Below are positions 26,021 through 35,646 of a stretch of DNA of 64,000 nucleotides, in pieces; the first letter of the stretch is position 1, and the number at the start of each line of letters is the position of its first letter. Under the pieces are notes generated by a model. That model made no database searches and was not told where the DNA came from. It saw only the letters and a program-made list of their open reading frames with translations. A program made the translations under genes and the position numbers. This DNA comes from Campylobacter sp. RM5004. Its GTDB lineage: Bacteria > Campylobacterota > Campylobacteria > Campylobacterales > Campylobacteraceae. The DNA lies in the NCBI RefSeq assembly GCF_022369455.1, contig NZ_CP059599.1, forward strand, positions 586,409-650,408, given 5' to 3'.

Positions 26021-28055
26021 AAAAATATCTTTTTTGATATTTACTTCGTTTGTCTTAAACGCTGAGTTGGTTGAAATCCAATCAAATGAATTAATTAAAA
26101 AAAATAATTTCATCTTTTCAGATGATGATTTAATAATGTTTAAAAAGAACTATTTTGCTAGAGCAAATAGTGGTGTTTATAATCCTGATACTAAAGAATT
26201 AGAATTATTTGGAGATGTTTTTTTAATAAACAATAACCAAACTTCACTATCAAGCTATGCTAAGATAAATTTAAGCAATTCTTGTGCTAATTTTGATGAT
26301 TTTTTTATAAGCAATTCTTTTATAGAAGTATGGATGAAGAGTAAAAATAGTGAATATTTAGACAATCAATTCATTGTAAAAAATGCAAGAATTAGTTCTT
26401 GTAATGTAGAAAATCCAGAATGGAGTATAGATTTTAAAGAAGGCAGATACGATGTAAAAACTAAAGATTTAGTTTTAAAAGGAATGATTTTAAGATTTAA
26501 AAATGTTCCTATTTTTTATATGCCTTATTTTGCAATAAATACTGATGATAGTAGAAAAACTGGCTTTTTAGTTCCAAAGTTTTCTATTAGAAGTAAAGAA
26601 TCAATCAATTACGAACAGCCGTTTTTTTGGGCTATAAATCATAGAATGGATTTAGAGCTTAGACCACAAATTAGAACAAATAGGGGTTATGGAATATATT
26701 CAAATTTTCGCTTTGTAGATAGCCCTTTTTCAAAAGGTAATTTTGGAGCTGGTTATTTTAAAGAATTTAGCACCTATGCACAAAAAGAAGATTTGAAATT
26801 TAACGAACATTTTGGCTTTAATGTTCATTATGAAAGAGATAAGATTTTTAACGAAAACGAAAATAATCAAGAAGGATTATATTTAGATTTTTTAAGATTA
26901 AGCGATATTGATTACCTTAATTTATCAAGCTTTCAAGATAATCACGATGATGCGATTATTACTTCAAAATTAAATTATTTTTATACAAATAATAAAGATT
27001 ATTATGGAGCTTATATTAAGTATTATCAAGATACTTCAAGTATTAATCAAGACTATACTTTACAAGAAATACCAAATCTTCATTATCATAGATTTTATGA
27101 TTCGCTTTTTAATAATTATATTAATTACAAGGCTGATTTTACTTATAGTAATTTTTATAGAAGAAAAGGAAGCACATTAGATAGATTTCATTTTTATGTT
27201 CCTATTGAGTTTAATAAGGGCTTATTTGATGATTATATAAACTTAGTTTTGAGTGAAGAATTTGAATTAGGAATTAACCTTTATAAAAATTACGAAAAAA
27301 ACAACGATTATAATTTTAATTCAACTCATACAGCATCAATTTATACAAATTTATTTAAAAAATATGATAATTATTTGCATAATATAAATTTTGGTTTTGG
27401 TGCTAGTCTTAGAACTGGTTCTAAAGAAATAGAAAATGAGTTTTTTATCCCTAATACTTACGATGATTTAACTTTTAATATTGAATTATCTCAAATACTT
27501 TTTGAAAATGAAAACAAAAAACTAAAACATAGCTTAAGCTTAAGAACAGAAGATGCTAAGTTTAATATACTAAATAATCAAATCAAGTATTATTTTAATA
27601 ATAATTTTTATTTAAATAATACTACAGAATATTCATTCAAAAATTCTAGTTTTGATAGATTTTTCTTAGAAGGTGTTTTTGTAAGCAATCCATTTAAGAT
27701 AAGCTCTGGTTTTTATTACAATAAAATTAATGAAATTTTAGTTAATAATAGGCCTTATGATAGATTTTTAACAAGTAAATTTCAATATGAATTTATAACA
27801 AACAATACCATTTATTCTCAAGCTTGGTTTAATTTAAATAATAAAAAATTTGAAAATTACAGCATAGGTTTTACTCATAAAAAACGCTGTATTAATTACT
27901 CTTTAGAATTTAAAGAAAGCACAAGTGCAAAATTAACCCAAAACGGAGTAAAGTCAGTAAGAGATAGGGGAGTGTATTTGAAATTTAATCTTTATCCTAT
28001 CGGCGGGGTTAAATATAATTTTTCTTTAAAAGGAGATGAAAGTTATGATTTTTGA
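26013..28055 (+). CDS. lptD: LPS-assembly outer-membrane protein LptD
   Basis: The 680-residue protein starts at TTG within the end of the RDD gene, then a signal peptide (MIKKISFLIFTSFVLNA). Residues 20-150 form an OstA-like periplasmic domain (NSGVYNPDTKELELFGDVFL). The LptD barrel follows with the conserved junction VPIFYMPYFAINTDDSRKTG and FLVPKFSIRSKESINYEQPF. It inserts lipooligosaccharide into the outer leaflet together with LptE. Bases 27258-27275 are an exact in-frame copy of the dispersed 18-bp repeat (E-F-E-L-G-I). Confidence 0.93.
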   Translation: MIKKISFLIFTSFVLNAELVEIQSNELIKKNNFIFSDDDLIMFKKNYFARANSGVYNPDTKELELFGDVFLINNNQTSLSSYAKINLSNSCANFDDFFISNSFIEVWMKSKNSEYLDNQFIVKNARISSCNVENPEWSIDFKEGRYDVKTKDLVLKGMILRFKNVPIFYMPYFAINTDDSRKTGFLVPKFSIRSKESINYEQPFFWAINHRMDLELRPQIRTNRGYGIYSNFRFVDSPFSKGNFGAGYFKEFSTYAQKEDLKFNEHFGFNVHYERDKIFNENENNQEGLYLDFLRLSDIDYLNLSSFQDNHDDAIITSKLNYFYTNNKDYYGAYIKYYQDTSSINQDYTLQEIPNLHYHRFYDSLFNNYINYKADFTYSNFYRRKGSTLDRFHFYVPIEFNKGLFDDYINLVLSEEFELGINLYKNYEKNNDYNFNSTHTASIYTNLFKKYDNYLHNINFGFGASLRTGSKEIENEFFIPNTYDDLTFNIELSQILFENENKKLKHSLSLRTEDAKFNILNNQIKYYFNNNFYLNNTTEYSFKNSSFDRFFLEGVFVSNPFKISSGFYYNKINEILVNNRPYDRFLTSKFQYEFITNNTIYSQAWFNLNNKKFENYSIGFTHKKRCINYSLEFKESTSAKLTQNGVKSVRDRGVYLKFNLYPIGGVKYNFSLKGDESYDF

Positions 28056-28722
28056 TAATCCTTTGCAAGCAGCTAATAAATTTAGTGAAAAATTATTAAA
28101 GCACAAGGAATTAGAAGGCCATATAATTATAGGTAATAGCATTAAGAATATTCCTTTTATAGAAACTATTGCAAATGAACTTAATTTATATTATGATATG
28201 CTTTTTAACAAAGGCATATATGCTCCAAATAATGAATGTCAAATAGCAAAAATTAGCGAAACAAGAGATATAGTTTATATTCAAGAATTAATTGAAGCAT
28301 TTTCAATAAGTCAAGATTATATTTTATCAATGAGCACTCTGCTTTATGATGAAGCGATTATGGCAAAAATTGCGAAATTTAGAAAATCCTTACCGCTTAG
28401 CAATCTTGCAGGAAAGGATATTTTATTACTAGATCAAGGCTCAAACAGCGGACTTACTATTAATGTTTGTCATAAAAGCTTATTAGGTCTTGGGGTAAGA
28501 AGTATAAAATACGCAAGCGCTTTAATAGCGTCTAGTTCTTATGAATATTATGTGGATTTATTTGATAAAGTATATTATTTGGAAAAAATTGAGCATTTTA
28601 TAGATAAGGATTATTACTATAAGCAATCGCTTGATATTTCAAGTGAATATGCGTGTGAAATTTTAGAGATGAGCAATTATTATTTGCCGTATCAAAAGGA
28701 GATTAATGAAAAAAATAATTAA
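28036..28722 (+). CDS. Phosphoribosyltransferase-family protein
   Basis: The 228-residue protein has the phosphoribosyltransferase fold: [20 protein letters not shown] at the N terminus, and [20 protein letters not shown] where the PRPP loop D-D-G-x-x-T-G-x-T is expected. The second acidic residue is replaced, so catalysis is uncertain. It overlaps lptD by 20 bp and pnp by 17 bp, forming an lptD-PRT-pnp unit. Substrate unknown. Confidence 0.75.
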   Translation: MKVMIFDNPLQAANKFSEKLLKHKELEGHIIIGNSIKNIPFIETIANELNLYYDMLFNKGIYAPNNECQIAKISETRDIVYIQELIEAFSISQDYILSMSTLLYDEAIMAKIAKFRKSLPLSNLAGKDILLLDQGSNSGLTINVCHKSLLGLGVRSIKYASALIASSSYEYYVDLFDKVYYLEKIEHFIDKDYYYKQSLDISSEYACEILEMSNYYLPYQKEINEKNN

Positions 28723-30802
28723 AATAAATGATAAAGAATTAGTATTTGATTTAGATTTAGTTGCAAAACAAGCAAACGCAAGTGTATTAATGACCTGTGG
28801 AAAAACTGTTATGCTTGCTAGCGTTGCTAGAGAAGATGAAGTTGTTAGCGAAGATTTTTTACCTTTAACAGTTAGCTATGTTGAAAAAACTTATGCAGCA
28901 GGCAAAATCCCAGGTGGTTTTGTAAAAAGAGAAACAAAACCAAGCGATTATGAAACCCTAACTTCAAGAATAATTGATAGAACCCTAAGACCACTTTTTC
29001 CAAAAGGTTATTTACACCCAACTCATATTGTAGTAATGCTGCTTTCAGCTGAAGCAAATGTAGATATTCAACCACTTGCACTTTATGCAGCTAGTGCGGC
29101 TTTATTTTTAAGCGATATTGAGATTTCTTATCCTGCAGTTGGTGTAAGGGTTGCAAAAGATGAAAATGGCTTTGTTCTAAATCCTGATTCAAATTCTTTA
29201 GAGCTTTCAAGCCTTGATTTATTTGTAAGTGGGCTTAAAGATGAATTATTAATGATAGAGATGAAAGCAAACGAAACTAATAATTCAATGAATGAGATGA
29301 GCGAAGCTGAGTTATTAGAAGCGCTTGAATTTGCAAAAAGCAATATTTTAAGCATTAGCAATGATTTTTATAATACATTTAAAGAGTATAAAAAAACTTT
29401 TATATTTAACTATAAAGCAGATAGTGAAAATTTAGCTGTATATGAATATTTAGAGCAAAATTACTTAGATGAAGTTAAAAATGCTATTAATAAAATGGCA
29501 AAGAGTGAGCGTGCAAGCGAGCTTAAAGCAATAGCTTTAAAAGTTGCTCAAGATGAAGCATTTATTAATAATGAGTGGAGCGAAGCTGAGCTTGATTATG
29601 AATTAAATCGCCTTAAAAAACACATAGTAAGAAAGCAGATTTTAACTGAGAAAAGAAGAGCTGACGGAAGAGCTTTAGATGAGGTTCGTCCTATTAGTAT
29701 TTTAACAAATATATTACCAAATGCTCATGGTTCTTGTCTATTTACAAGAGGTCAAACTCAAGCTTTAGTGGTTTGTACTTTAGGTAGTGATAACGACGCA
29801 CAAGCAATTGAAATGCTAACTAACAAAAGCACTACTTATGATAAGTTTATGTTTAATTACAATTTCCCAGGATTTTGCGTAGGCGAAGCAAGTGCTTTAA
29901 AAGCACCTTCAAGAAGAGAATTAGGTCATGGTAACTTAGCAAAGAGAGCCTTAAGCTCATCAGTTAGCAAAGATTACGCTCATACAATTAGATTAGTTTC
30001 AGAAATCTTAGAAAGTAACGGAAGTAGCTCAATGGCAAGTGTTTGCGGTGGCTCACTTGCACTAAGAGCTGCAGCAGTTCCTAGTAAAAAACTTGTAGCT
30101 GGAGTTGCAATGGGTCTTATTATTGAAGGTGATGAATATGCAGTATTAACCGATATTATGGGACTTGAAGATCATGATGGGGATATGGATTTTAAAGTAG
30201 CTGGAAGTGCTGATGGAATTACAGCAATGCAAATGGATATTAAGCTTGGTGGAGTAAGTACAAAGATTTTAACCGAAGCACTTGAAGCTGCTAGAAAAGG
30301 AAGATTACATATCCTAAATCTAATGGAGGAAGCTAATAAAAATATTGTAATTAATGAAGATGTATTGCCAAAACTTGAGATTTTTAGTGTAAGTGCAAAC
30401 GATATTCCAGAAATCATCGGTCAAGGTGGAAAAACTATAAAAGAAATCATTGAAAAATACGGCGTTAGCATAGATTTAGATAGAGATAAAAACGAAGTAA
30501 AAATCAGTGGTCAAGAAGTAAAAGCTGCTAAAGAATATATATTAAACGAAGTTTTAAAGCCTAAATCAAAGGGCAAAAAGCAAGCTGCTAAAATAGAATT
30601 TGAAATAGGAACTAAGCTTAATGGAATTGTTAAAAAAATAGCTAATTTTGGTGTATTTGTAACATTACAAGATGGTGTTGATGGACTTTTACATTCTAAC
30701 AAAATCAAAGGCAAGAGCTTTAATGAAGGCGATACATTAGAAGTAATCGTAAGCGAAATTAAAGACGGCAAAGTAGGACTTAGTTTAGCTAGCGATGAAT
30801 GA
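28706..30802 (+). CDS. pnp: Polynucleotide phosphorylase
   Basis: The 698-residue enzyme degrades RNA 3'-5' using phosphate. It has two RNase PH domains ([20 protein letters not shown] in the first; [20 protein letters not shown] and [20 protein letters not shown] in the second, with [20 protein letters not shown]). A KH domain ([20 protein letters not shown]) and an S1 domain ([18 protein letters not shown]) follow. It is part of the RNA-degradation machinery. The stretch 30596-30613 is a near-perfect copy of the dispersed repeat (E-F-E-I-G). Confidence 0.97.
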   Translation: MKKIIKINDKELVFDLDLVAKQANASVLMTCGKTVMLASVAREDEVVSEDFLPLTVSYVEKTYAAGKIPGGFVKRETKPSDYETLTSRIIDRTLRPLFPKGYLHPTHIVVMLLSAEANVDIQPLALYAASAALFLSDIEISYPAVGVRVAKDENGFVLNPDSNSLELSSLDLFVSGLKDELLMIEMKANETNNSMNEMSEAELLEALEFAKSNILSISNDFYNTFKEYKKTFIFNYKADSENLAVYEYLEQNYLDEVKNAINKMAKSERASELKAIALKVAQDEAFINNEWSEAELDYELNRLKKHIVRKQILTEKRRADGRALDEVRPISILTNILPNAHGSCLFTRGQTQALVVCTLGSDNDAQAIEMLTNKSTTYDKFMFNYNFPGFCVGEASALKAPSRRELGHGNLAKRALSSSVSKDYAHTIRLVSEILESNGSSSMASVCGGSLALRAAAVPSKKLVAGVAMGLIIEGDEYAVLTDIMGLEDHDGDMDFKVAGSADGITAMQMDIKLGGVSTKILTEALEAARKGRLHILNLMEEANKNIVINEDVLPKLEIFSVSANDIPEIIGQGGKTIKEIIEKYGVSIDLDRDKNEVKISGQEVKAAKEYILNEVLKPKSKGKKQAAKIEFEIGTKLNGIVKKIANFGVFVTLQDGVDGLLHSNKIKGKSFNEGDTLEVIVSEIKDGKVGLSLASDE

Positions 30803-31385
30803 ATTATTTGATGGGATATTATTAGGGCTTGGGGTTTGCGTTCCTTTTGGCCCTGTTAATATTCTCATTTTAAGTTATGCTTTAAAAACTTTTAAAAACG
30901 CATTTTCTTTAGGCTTAGGTGCATTTGTAGCTGATTTGCTTTATCTTTTTGTTCTTAGTTTTGGTGTTTTAGAATTTATTAAAAACGATTTATTTTTAGA
31001 TATTTTAAGTGTATTTGGAAGCTTATTTTTAATTTATCTAGCTTATTTAATGCTAAAACCTGTAAAAAATATAGATATAAAAAACAATTTAGAAAAAACT
31101 AATGTTTTTCTTAATTTTATTAAAGGATTTTTTATAAACCTTGCAAATCCTTATGTAATAACATTTTGGCTAAGCGTAGCAACTATGTTAAGCACTAAAC
31201 AAAATCCTTTTTATTTATTTATAGGACTTAGTTTTAGCATATTTATTTGGATTTTTTCTCTTTCGTTTTTTGTTTATAAATATACTGACTTTTTTAGCGT
31301 TAAGGTATTAAGAATTATAAATATATTATCGGCTTTAATTTTAGTATATTTTGCAGTTACGCTTGTTTTAGGGAGGTTCTTATGA
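30795..31385 (+). CDS. LysE-family amino-acid exporter
   Basis: A 196-residue, roughly six-helix integral membrane protein. [22 protein letters not shown] is the N-terminal LysE/RhtB motif (G...PGP.n), and [18 protein letters not shown] is the second conserved N-P-x-x-x-x-F-W segment. It probably exports an amino acid or related metabolite; the substrate is unknown. It overlaps pnp by 8 bp and the nitroreductase gene by 4 bp. Confidence 0.88.
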   Translation: MNELFDGILLGLGVCVPFGPVNILILSYALKTFKNAFSLGLGAFVADLLYLFVLSFGVLEFIKNDLFLDILSVFGSLFLIYLAYLMLKPVKNIDIKNNLEKTNVFLNFIKGFFINLANPYVITFWLSVATMLSTKQNPFYLFIGLSFSIFIWIFSLSFFVYKYTDFFSVKVLRIINILSALILVYFAVTLVLGRFL

Positions 31386-32041
31386 TTTTTAAAGAGTGTT
31401 TAGAAAAAAGATTTTCTTGTAGAGATTTTATTGATTATGAATTAAGCGAAGATGAGCTTATAAAAATAGTTGAATTAGCAAAATTAAGCCCAAGTGCAAC
31501 GAATATGCAGCCTGCAAAATTAAGCTTTTTTAGTGGCAATGCACTTATAAAACTTAGTGATGATTTGTTTTTTGCGCTTAATAATGGTTTAAAAAGTCAA
31601 GATGTGAAATTATATCCTAATACTTGGTTTGAGCCTTATAAAAGCAGAAGATTTGAAACTGGACTTAGGCTTTATGAAGCACTTGGTATTAAGCGTGATG
31701 ATAAACAAAAACGCTTGGAGCAATGGCATAAAAATTATAAATTTTTTAATGCAAAAAATCTTGCAATTTTGCATATTGATAAAGGTTTAAGTGAAGGTTC
31801 TTTGCTTGATGCTGGGATATTTTTGGCTAATTTTTTAAATGCGGCGACTTCTTTAGGCTATGATACTTGCGTTTTAGGTAGTGTTACAGAGTATTGCGAT
31901 GCTATTAGAGCAAATGGAGTAGATGGGCTTATAATTTGCGCTATTGCAATAGGTAAAAAAAGCGATGATGTGGTAAATAATTTTAGAACCACAAGAGCAA
32001 AAAATGAAGAAATAATTAAATTTATAAAGGAGATAAAATGA
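31382..32041 (+). CDS. Nitroreductase-family FMN oxidoreductase
   Basis: The 219-residue protein has the N-terminal FMN-binding pattern of nitroreductases, KRFSCRDFIDYELSEDEL and LAKLSPSATNMQPAKLSF. The glycine-rich second site (ATSLGYDTCVLGSVTEYCDA) and the C-terminal IAIGKKSDD follow. It catalyses NAD(P)H-dependent reduction of nitro or quinone compounds. It forms an operon with the LysE exporter and the thiamine-binding-type protein. Confidence 0.9.
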   Translation: MIFKECLEKRFSCRDFIDYELSEDELIKIVELAKLSPSATNMQPAKLSFFSGNALIKLSDDLFFALNNGLKSQDVKLYPNTWFEPYKSRRFETGLRLYEALGIKRDDKQKRLEQWHKNYKFFNAKNLAILHIDKGLSEGSLLDAGIFLANFLNAATSLGYDTCVLGSVTEYCDAIRANGVDGLIICAIAIGKKSDDVVNNFRTTRAKNEEIIKFIKEIK

Positions 32042-32340
32042 GCGTAACAATGGATTTTTGTATTTTTTCAATGAGCAATGATAGTAAAAGCGAAGAAATT
32101 GCACCTATAATTGAGTATTTACGCAAGAAAAACATAAAGCACAAATTAGGTGCTATGGGAACTAGCGTTGAGACTGATGATTTAAAAAGTGCTTTAAAAA
32201 TACTAAATAAAGCAAATAAATTAATTGATAAAAATAGAGTTTATTTAGTAGCAAAGTTTGATATTCATAAAAGCAGAAACGATAATTTAAAATATAAAGT
32301 AAAATCAGTAAAAAAACGTCTAAAAGCCAAAGAAGATTAA
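32038..32340 (+). CDS. Thiamine-binding (YkoF/MTH1187-type) small protein
   Basis: The 100-residue protein matches the MTH1187/YqgV-like family: SVTMDFCIFSMSNDSKSEEI, AMGTSVETDDLKSALKIL (the G-T-x-x-E motif) and FDIHKSRNDNLKYKVKSVKK. Members form ferredoxin-like oligomers that can bind thiamine. Its role here is unproven. The start overlaps the nitroreductase stop by 4 bp. Confidence 0.8.
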   Translation: MSVTMDFCIFSMSNDSKSEEIAPIIEYLRKKNIKHKLGAMGTSVETDDLKSALKILNKANKLIDKNRVYLVAKFDIHKSRNDNLKYKVKSVKKRLKAKED

Positions 32341-32342
32341 TG

Positions 32343-32360
32343 GAATTTGAATTAGGAATT
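32343..32360 (+). repeat. Dispersed 18-bp repeat providing a ribosome-binding site
   Basis: Exact GAATTTGAATTAGGAATT between the thiamine-binding-type gene and the TauE gene. Its TAGGAA lies just before the TTG start of TauE at 32360, so the repeat probably serves as the Shine-Dalgarno sequence. Confidence 0.75.
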
Positions 32361-33118
32361 TGAACTTGGAATTTAGTGTTTTAGAATATTTTATAGGCTT
32401 TTTAGCTTCGTTTGTTGGTGGTTTTATTGATGCTATTGTAGGCGGTGGTGGGCTTGTTACTTTGCCTGTTATTTTGGGTTTAGGAGTTCCGCCTAGTTTA
32501 GCAATAGCAACTAGCAAACTTCAAGCTAGTATGGCAGCACTTTCGGCTGTTTTTAGCCTAAGAAAAGAAATAAAGTTCAAAGAATTAAAGCTTGGAATTT
32601 TAATAACGGCAATTTTTTCTATCATAGGTAGCTATACTTTACTTTTAATTTCAAATGAAAAAATAATGCCTTTAATTCTAGCTATACTTATTTTGGTTTT
32701 TTTATACACTATTTTTAAGCCAAATTTAGGTGCAATTAATAAAAAGGCTGTTTTAACTACTACAAGCTTTTTAATTATTTTTGGGATAGTTTTAGGATTT
32801 TATGATGGTTTTATAGGTCCTGGAACGGGTTCGTTTTGGATACTTGCATTTACAACCTTACTTGGATTTAATTTAAAACAAGCTTCAATTAATACAAAAG
32901 TATTAAATACTACTAGCAATGTTTGTTCTTTACTTTTCTTTTTGTGTTTTTATGAAATCTTGATTAAACTAGGGCTTATCATGGGAATAGGTGGAATAAT
33001 AGGAGCTTATTTAGGTGGTAAATGCCTTTTAAAAATTAATGTTAATTTGGTTAGAAAGGCATTTATATTCATTGTTTTTTGTACGATTTGTAAGCTTATT
33101 TATTCAAATTTCTTTTAA
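32360..33118 (+). CDS. TauE/SafE-family (YfcA-like) membrane permease
   Basis: The 252-residue, eight-helix protein has two TauE/SafE halves: VGGFIDAIVGGGGLVTLPVI (G-F-(I/V)-D-(A/S)-I-(A/V)-G-G-G) and the second-half GFYDGFIGPGTGSFWILAFT. The family exports or imports sulfur- and carbon-containing anions such as sulfite or sulfoacetate; substrate here unknown. The start is TTG at 32360 because the only ATG nearby stops after seven codons. RBS is within the dispersed repeat just upstream. The 3' end overlaps the convergent GNAT gene by 15 bp. Confidence 0.85.
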   Translation: MNLEFSVLEYFIGFLASFVGGFIDAIVGGGGLVTLPVILGLGVPPSLAIATSKLQASMAALSAVFSLRKEIKFKELKLGILITAIFSIIGSYTLLLISNEKIMPLILAILILVFLYTIFKPNLGAINKKAVLTTTSFLIIFGIVLGFYDGFIGPGTGSFWILAFTTLLGFNLKQASINTKVLNTTSNVCSLLFFLCFYEILIKLGLIMGIGGIIGAYLGGKCLLKINVNLVRKAFIFIVFCTICKLIYSNFF

Positions 33119-33628
33119 CATTTTAAAATAAGTTTTAAAATCTTCGCATTCTTTAATTATAAAAAAGCCATATTTTTCATAGACTTTAGGCGTTTTAGTA
33201 ATTAAAGAAATCACTTTATAGTTTTTGTTTTTAGCAATAATTTCTAAGTAATTTATAAATTCTTTAAGTATTCCACGACCCCTATATTCAGGCAAAACTG
33301 CAATGCTATCAAGATAAAATTCATTTGTATCACATTCTTTAATAATTTCATAATTTGAATTATTTTGTTTTAAAAACTCTTTTAAAGCATCATCATTGTA
33401 TTCGCTATCGCCATAAGCACAGCAAATTGCTATTATTTTATTATCTTTTTCATAGACAAATAGATTTTCTAAGCAAAATCTAGTGTTTTCTTTGCCAAAG
33501 AATTCATAAAATTTTTCAATTTTTTTATGATAGTTTCGCTCATTAAAAAAGTTTTCGCTAAATTCGGACATAGCAAGGTCTAAAATCTCACAAGCTTTAT
33601 AATCACACATTCTAGCAGGTCTAATCAT
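33104..33628 (-). CDS. GNAT-family N-acetyltransferase
   Basis: The 174-residue protein has the acetyl-CoA-binding motif A in LDSIAVLPEYRGRGILKEFI (R-G-R-G), and motif B in KVYEKYGFFIIKE. N-terminal IRPARMCDYKACEILDLAMS is typical. It acetylates an unidentified amine. It is convergent with the TauE gene. Confidence 0.85.
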   Translation of the reverse strand: MIRPARMCDYKACEILDLAMSEFSENFFNERNYHKKIEKFYEFFGKENTRFCLENLFVYEKDNKIIAICCAYGDSEYNDDALKEFLKQNNSNYEIIKECDTNEFYLDSIAVLPEYRGRGILKEFINYLEIIAKNKNYKVISLITKTPKVYEKYGFFIIKECEDFKTYFKMLKEI

Positions 33629-33684
33629 TAGTTATCCTTGTTTTTGTAAAATCAAGGCTTTATTTTAATATTAAGAGGTAAAGA

Positions 33685-34392
33685 ATGGGAAGAGCGTTTG
33701 AATACAGACGAGCGTCAAAAGAAGCTCGCTGGGATAAGATGAGTAAGATATTTCCAAAACTTGCTAAAGCTATTGAAGTAGCTGCTAAAGAGGGCGGAAT
33801 TGACCCTGAAATGAATGCAAAACTTCGCACAGCAATTGCAACTGCAAAAGCTCAAAATATGCCAAAAGACAATATCGATGCGGCAATAAAAAGAGCAGCG
33901 GGAAAAGATGGCAATGATATTAAAAGTCTTCATTATGAAGCAAAAGCAAATTATGGAGTTCAAATAATAGTTGAGGTTGCTACTGATAATACAAATAGAA
34001 CTGCTGCAAATATTAAAGCGATTTTTAATAAAAACGGAGCAACTCCACTTGTAAATGGAAGCTTGGAGTTTTTATTTTCAAGAAAGAGTGTTTTTATATG
34101 CAAAAAACCTGAACTTGATTTAGAAGAATTAGAATTAAGTCTTATTGATTTTGGTTTAGAAGAATTAGAAGATGAAGGCGAAAATATAAGAATTATCGGA
34201 GCTTATGATAGCTTTAAAGAGCTTAGCACAGGCATAGATGAGCTAAAATTAGAGCTTGTTAGTGGTAAGCTTGAGTATATTCCAAATAATCCGATTAGCC
34301 TTAGTGAAGAGCAAATTACTGAGCTTGAAAAATTACTTGATAAGCTTGAAGATGATGATGATGTTCAAGCTGTTTATACAAATATAGAATAA
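33685..34392 (+). CDS. YebC/PmpR-family DNA-binding protein
   Basis: The 235-residue protein carries the YebC signature [35 protein letters not shown] and [20 protein letters not shown]. YebC-type proteins bind DNA as regulators, and some act as translation factors at proline stretches. It precedes a cyclophilin gene, an order shared with C. jejuni. Confidence 0.93.
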   Translation: MGRAFEYRRASKEARWDKMSKIFPKLAKAIEVAAKEGGIDPEMNAKLRTAIATAKAQNMPKDNIDAAIKRAAGKDGNDIKSLHYEAKANYGVQIIVEVATDNTNRTAANIKAIFNKNGATPLVNGSLEFLFSRKSVFICKKPELDLEELELSLIDFGLEELEDEGENIRIIGAYDSFKELSTGIDELKLELVSGKLEYIPNNPISLSEEQITELEKLLDKLEDDDDVQAVYTNIE

Positions 34393-34400
34393 GGATTAAT

Positions 34401-34868
34401 ATGTTAAAAGTATATGAAAATTTAGCAGATTTAGAAAATATTAATGAAACTATAATTAAGACAAATAAAGGCGAAATGAAGCTTACATTATTTAAAGATA
34501 GCCCACAAGCGACACTAAACTTTACTCATTTAGTAAAAAGTGGTTTTTATAATGGACTTAAGTTTCATAGAGTAATTCCTAATTTTGTAATTCAAGGTGG
34601 TTGCCCAAATGGAACAGGCACTGGAGGTCCAGGCTGGAATATCAAATGTGAATGCAAAAATCAAGAGCATAAACATTTAAGAGGAACTTTATCAATGGCT
34701 CACGCTGGTCCTAATACTGGTGGTTCTCAATTTTTCATTTGTCATTCAGCTCAACCACATTTAGATGGAGTTCATACTATTTTTGGTCAAATTAATGATG
34801 ATGATAGTTTAAAAGTGCTAGATAGTATCCGCCAAGGCGATATTATAGAAAGCGTAGAAATCAAGTAA
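34401..34868 (+). CDS. Cyclophilin-type peptidyl-prolyl cis-trans isomerase
   Basis: The 155-residue protein is a cytoplasmic cyclophilin: [20 protein letters not shown] then [20 protein letters not shown] include the catalytic Arg in FHRVI, and [20 protein letters not shown] plus [12 protein letters not shown] are the standard second half. It has no signal peptide. It is 8 bp after yebC and co-transcribed with it. Confidence 0.95.
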   Translation: MLKVYENLADLENINETIIKTNKGEMKLTLFKDSPQATLNFTHLVKSGFYNGLKFHRVIPNFVIQGGCPNGTGTGGPGWNIKCECKNQEHKHLRGTLSMAHAGPNTGGSQFFICHSAQPHLDGVHTIFGQINDDDSLKVLDSIRQGDIIESVEIK

Positions 34869-35646
34869 TTTTATTTTCCTATTTCATAATTTTTGAAATA
34901 GGAAATAACTTTTATAATTCCTATTTCAAATTCTTTAAAATTTAATGTAATTTCTAAGCGAATTTAAAAGGAATTTGAATTCGGAAATTAAGTTTTAAAA
35001 ATCCAAAATCTTATTTTATATTCCTTTAATCTTAAGAATAAATATCCATCTTTGTAAGTCTAAAAGATTTACAATAGACAAATTCACTCACATTATCCCT
35101 AACTCTTTGGCTTTACTTTAAGAATTAGGAATAGTCTTAAAAGTGGTTAGAGTTTTAAGAATTTGAAATAGGAATTTCATTTTTCTTTAATTTTCAATGT
35201 AATTTCTAAGTAAATTCAAAAGGAATTTGAATTTGGAATTTCGTTTGTTAAAAAAGATTTTTTGTAGTTTTTATAATTCTTTTCTTAGGGGAAGGGGTAA
35301 GGACTTAAATTGCGAAGTCGTTCCTTACCCCTCCCCTAAAACCCCTTCCCCCATCCTGACAACGCCACTGCAGAGAAAAATTGCCTAAAATCCATAACCT
35401 GCTACTCTATCGCTTCGCACCTCGATGGATTTTTTAACTGCAATTTTCCACATCTTTATTGTAATTTTGCTCTGCAAAATTACGCTGAAATTCTTATTTC
35501 AAATTCTTTGATTTTTTGCTTGAAATTTTAAGGAATTTGAAATAGGAATTTAAACAGCTTTAATAAGATTAAAAAACTTAATTTAATGTATATTTGAAGT
35601 TAATAAGTAAAAACTTTAAGAGTAATTACTCTAAAAAGAGTAATTA
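34869..35646. other. 778-bp gene-free region with repeats and GC-rich hairpins
   Basis: There is no credible reading frame here. It holds about six copies or variants of the dispersed repeat (34917-34934, 34971-34989, 35159-35176, 35223-35240, 35489-35506, 35533-35550). A G/C-rich near-perfect inverted repeat spans 35286-35339: TTAGGGGAAGGGGTAAGGA pairs with TCCTTACCCCTCCCCTAA with one bulge. A nested long hairpin lies around 35374-35450 (AAAATCCAT with ATGGATTTTT; AAAATTGC with GCAATTTT). A perfect GTAATTTTGC-TCT-GCAAAATTAC hairpin is at 35461-35483. The local GC content is visibly above the surroundings. Confidence 0.8.
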
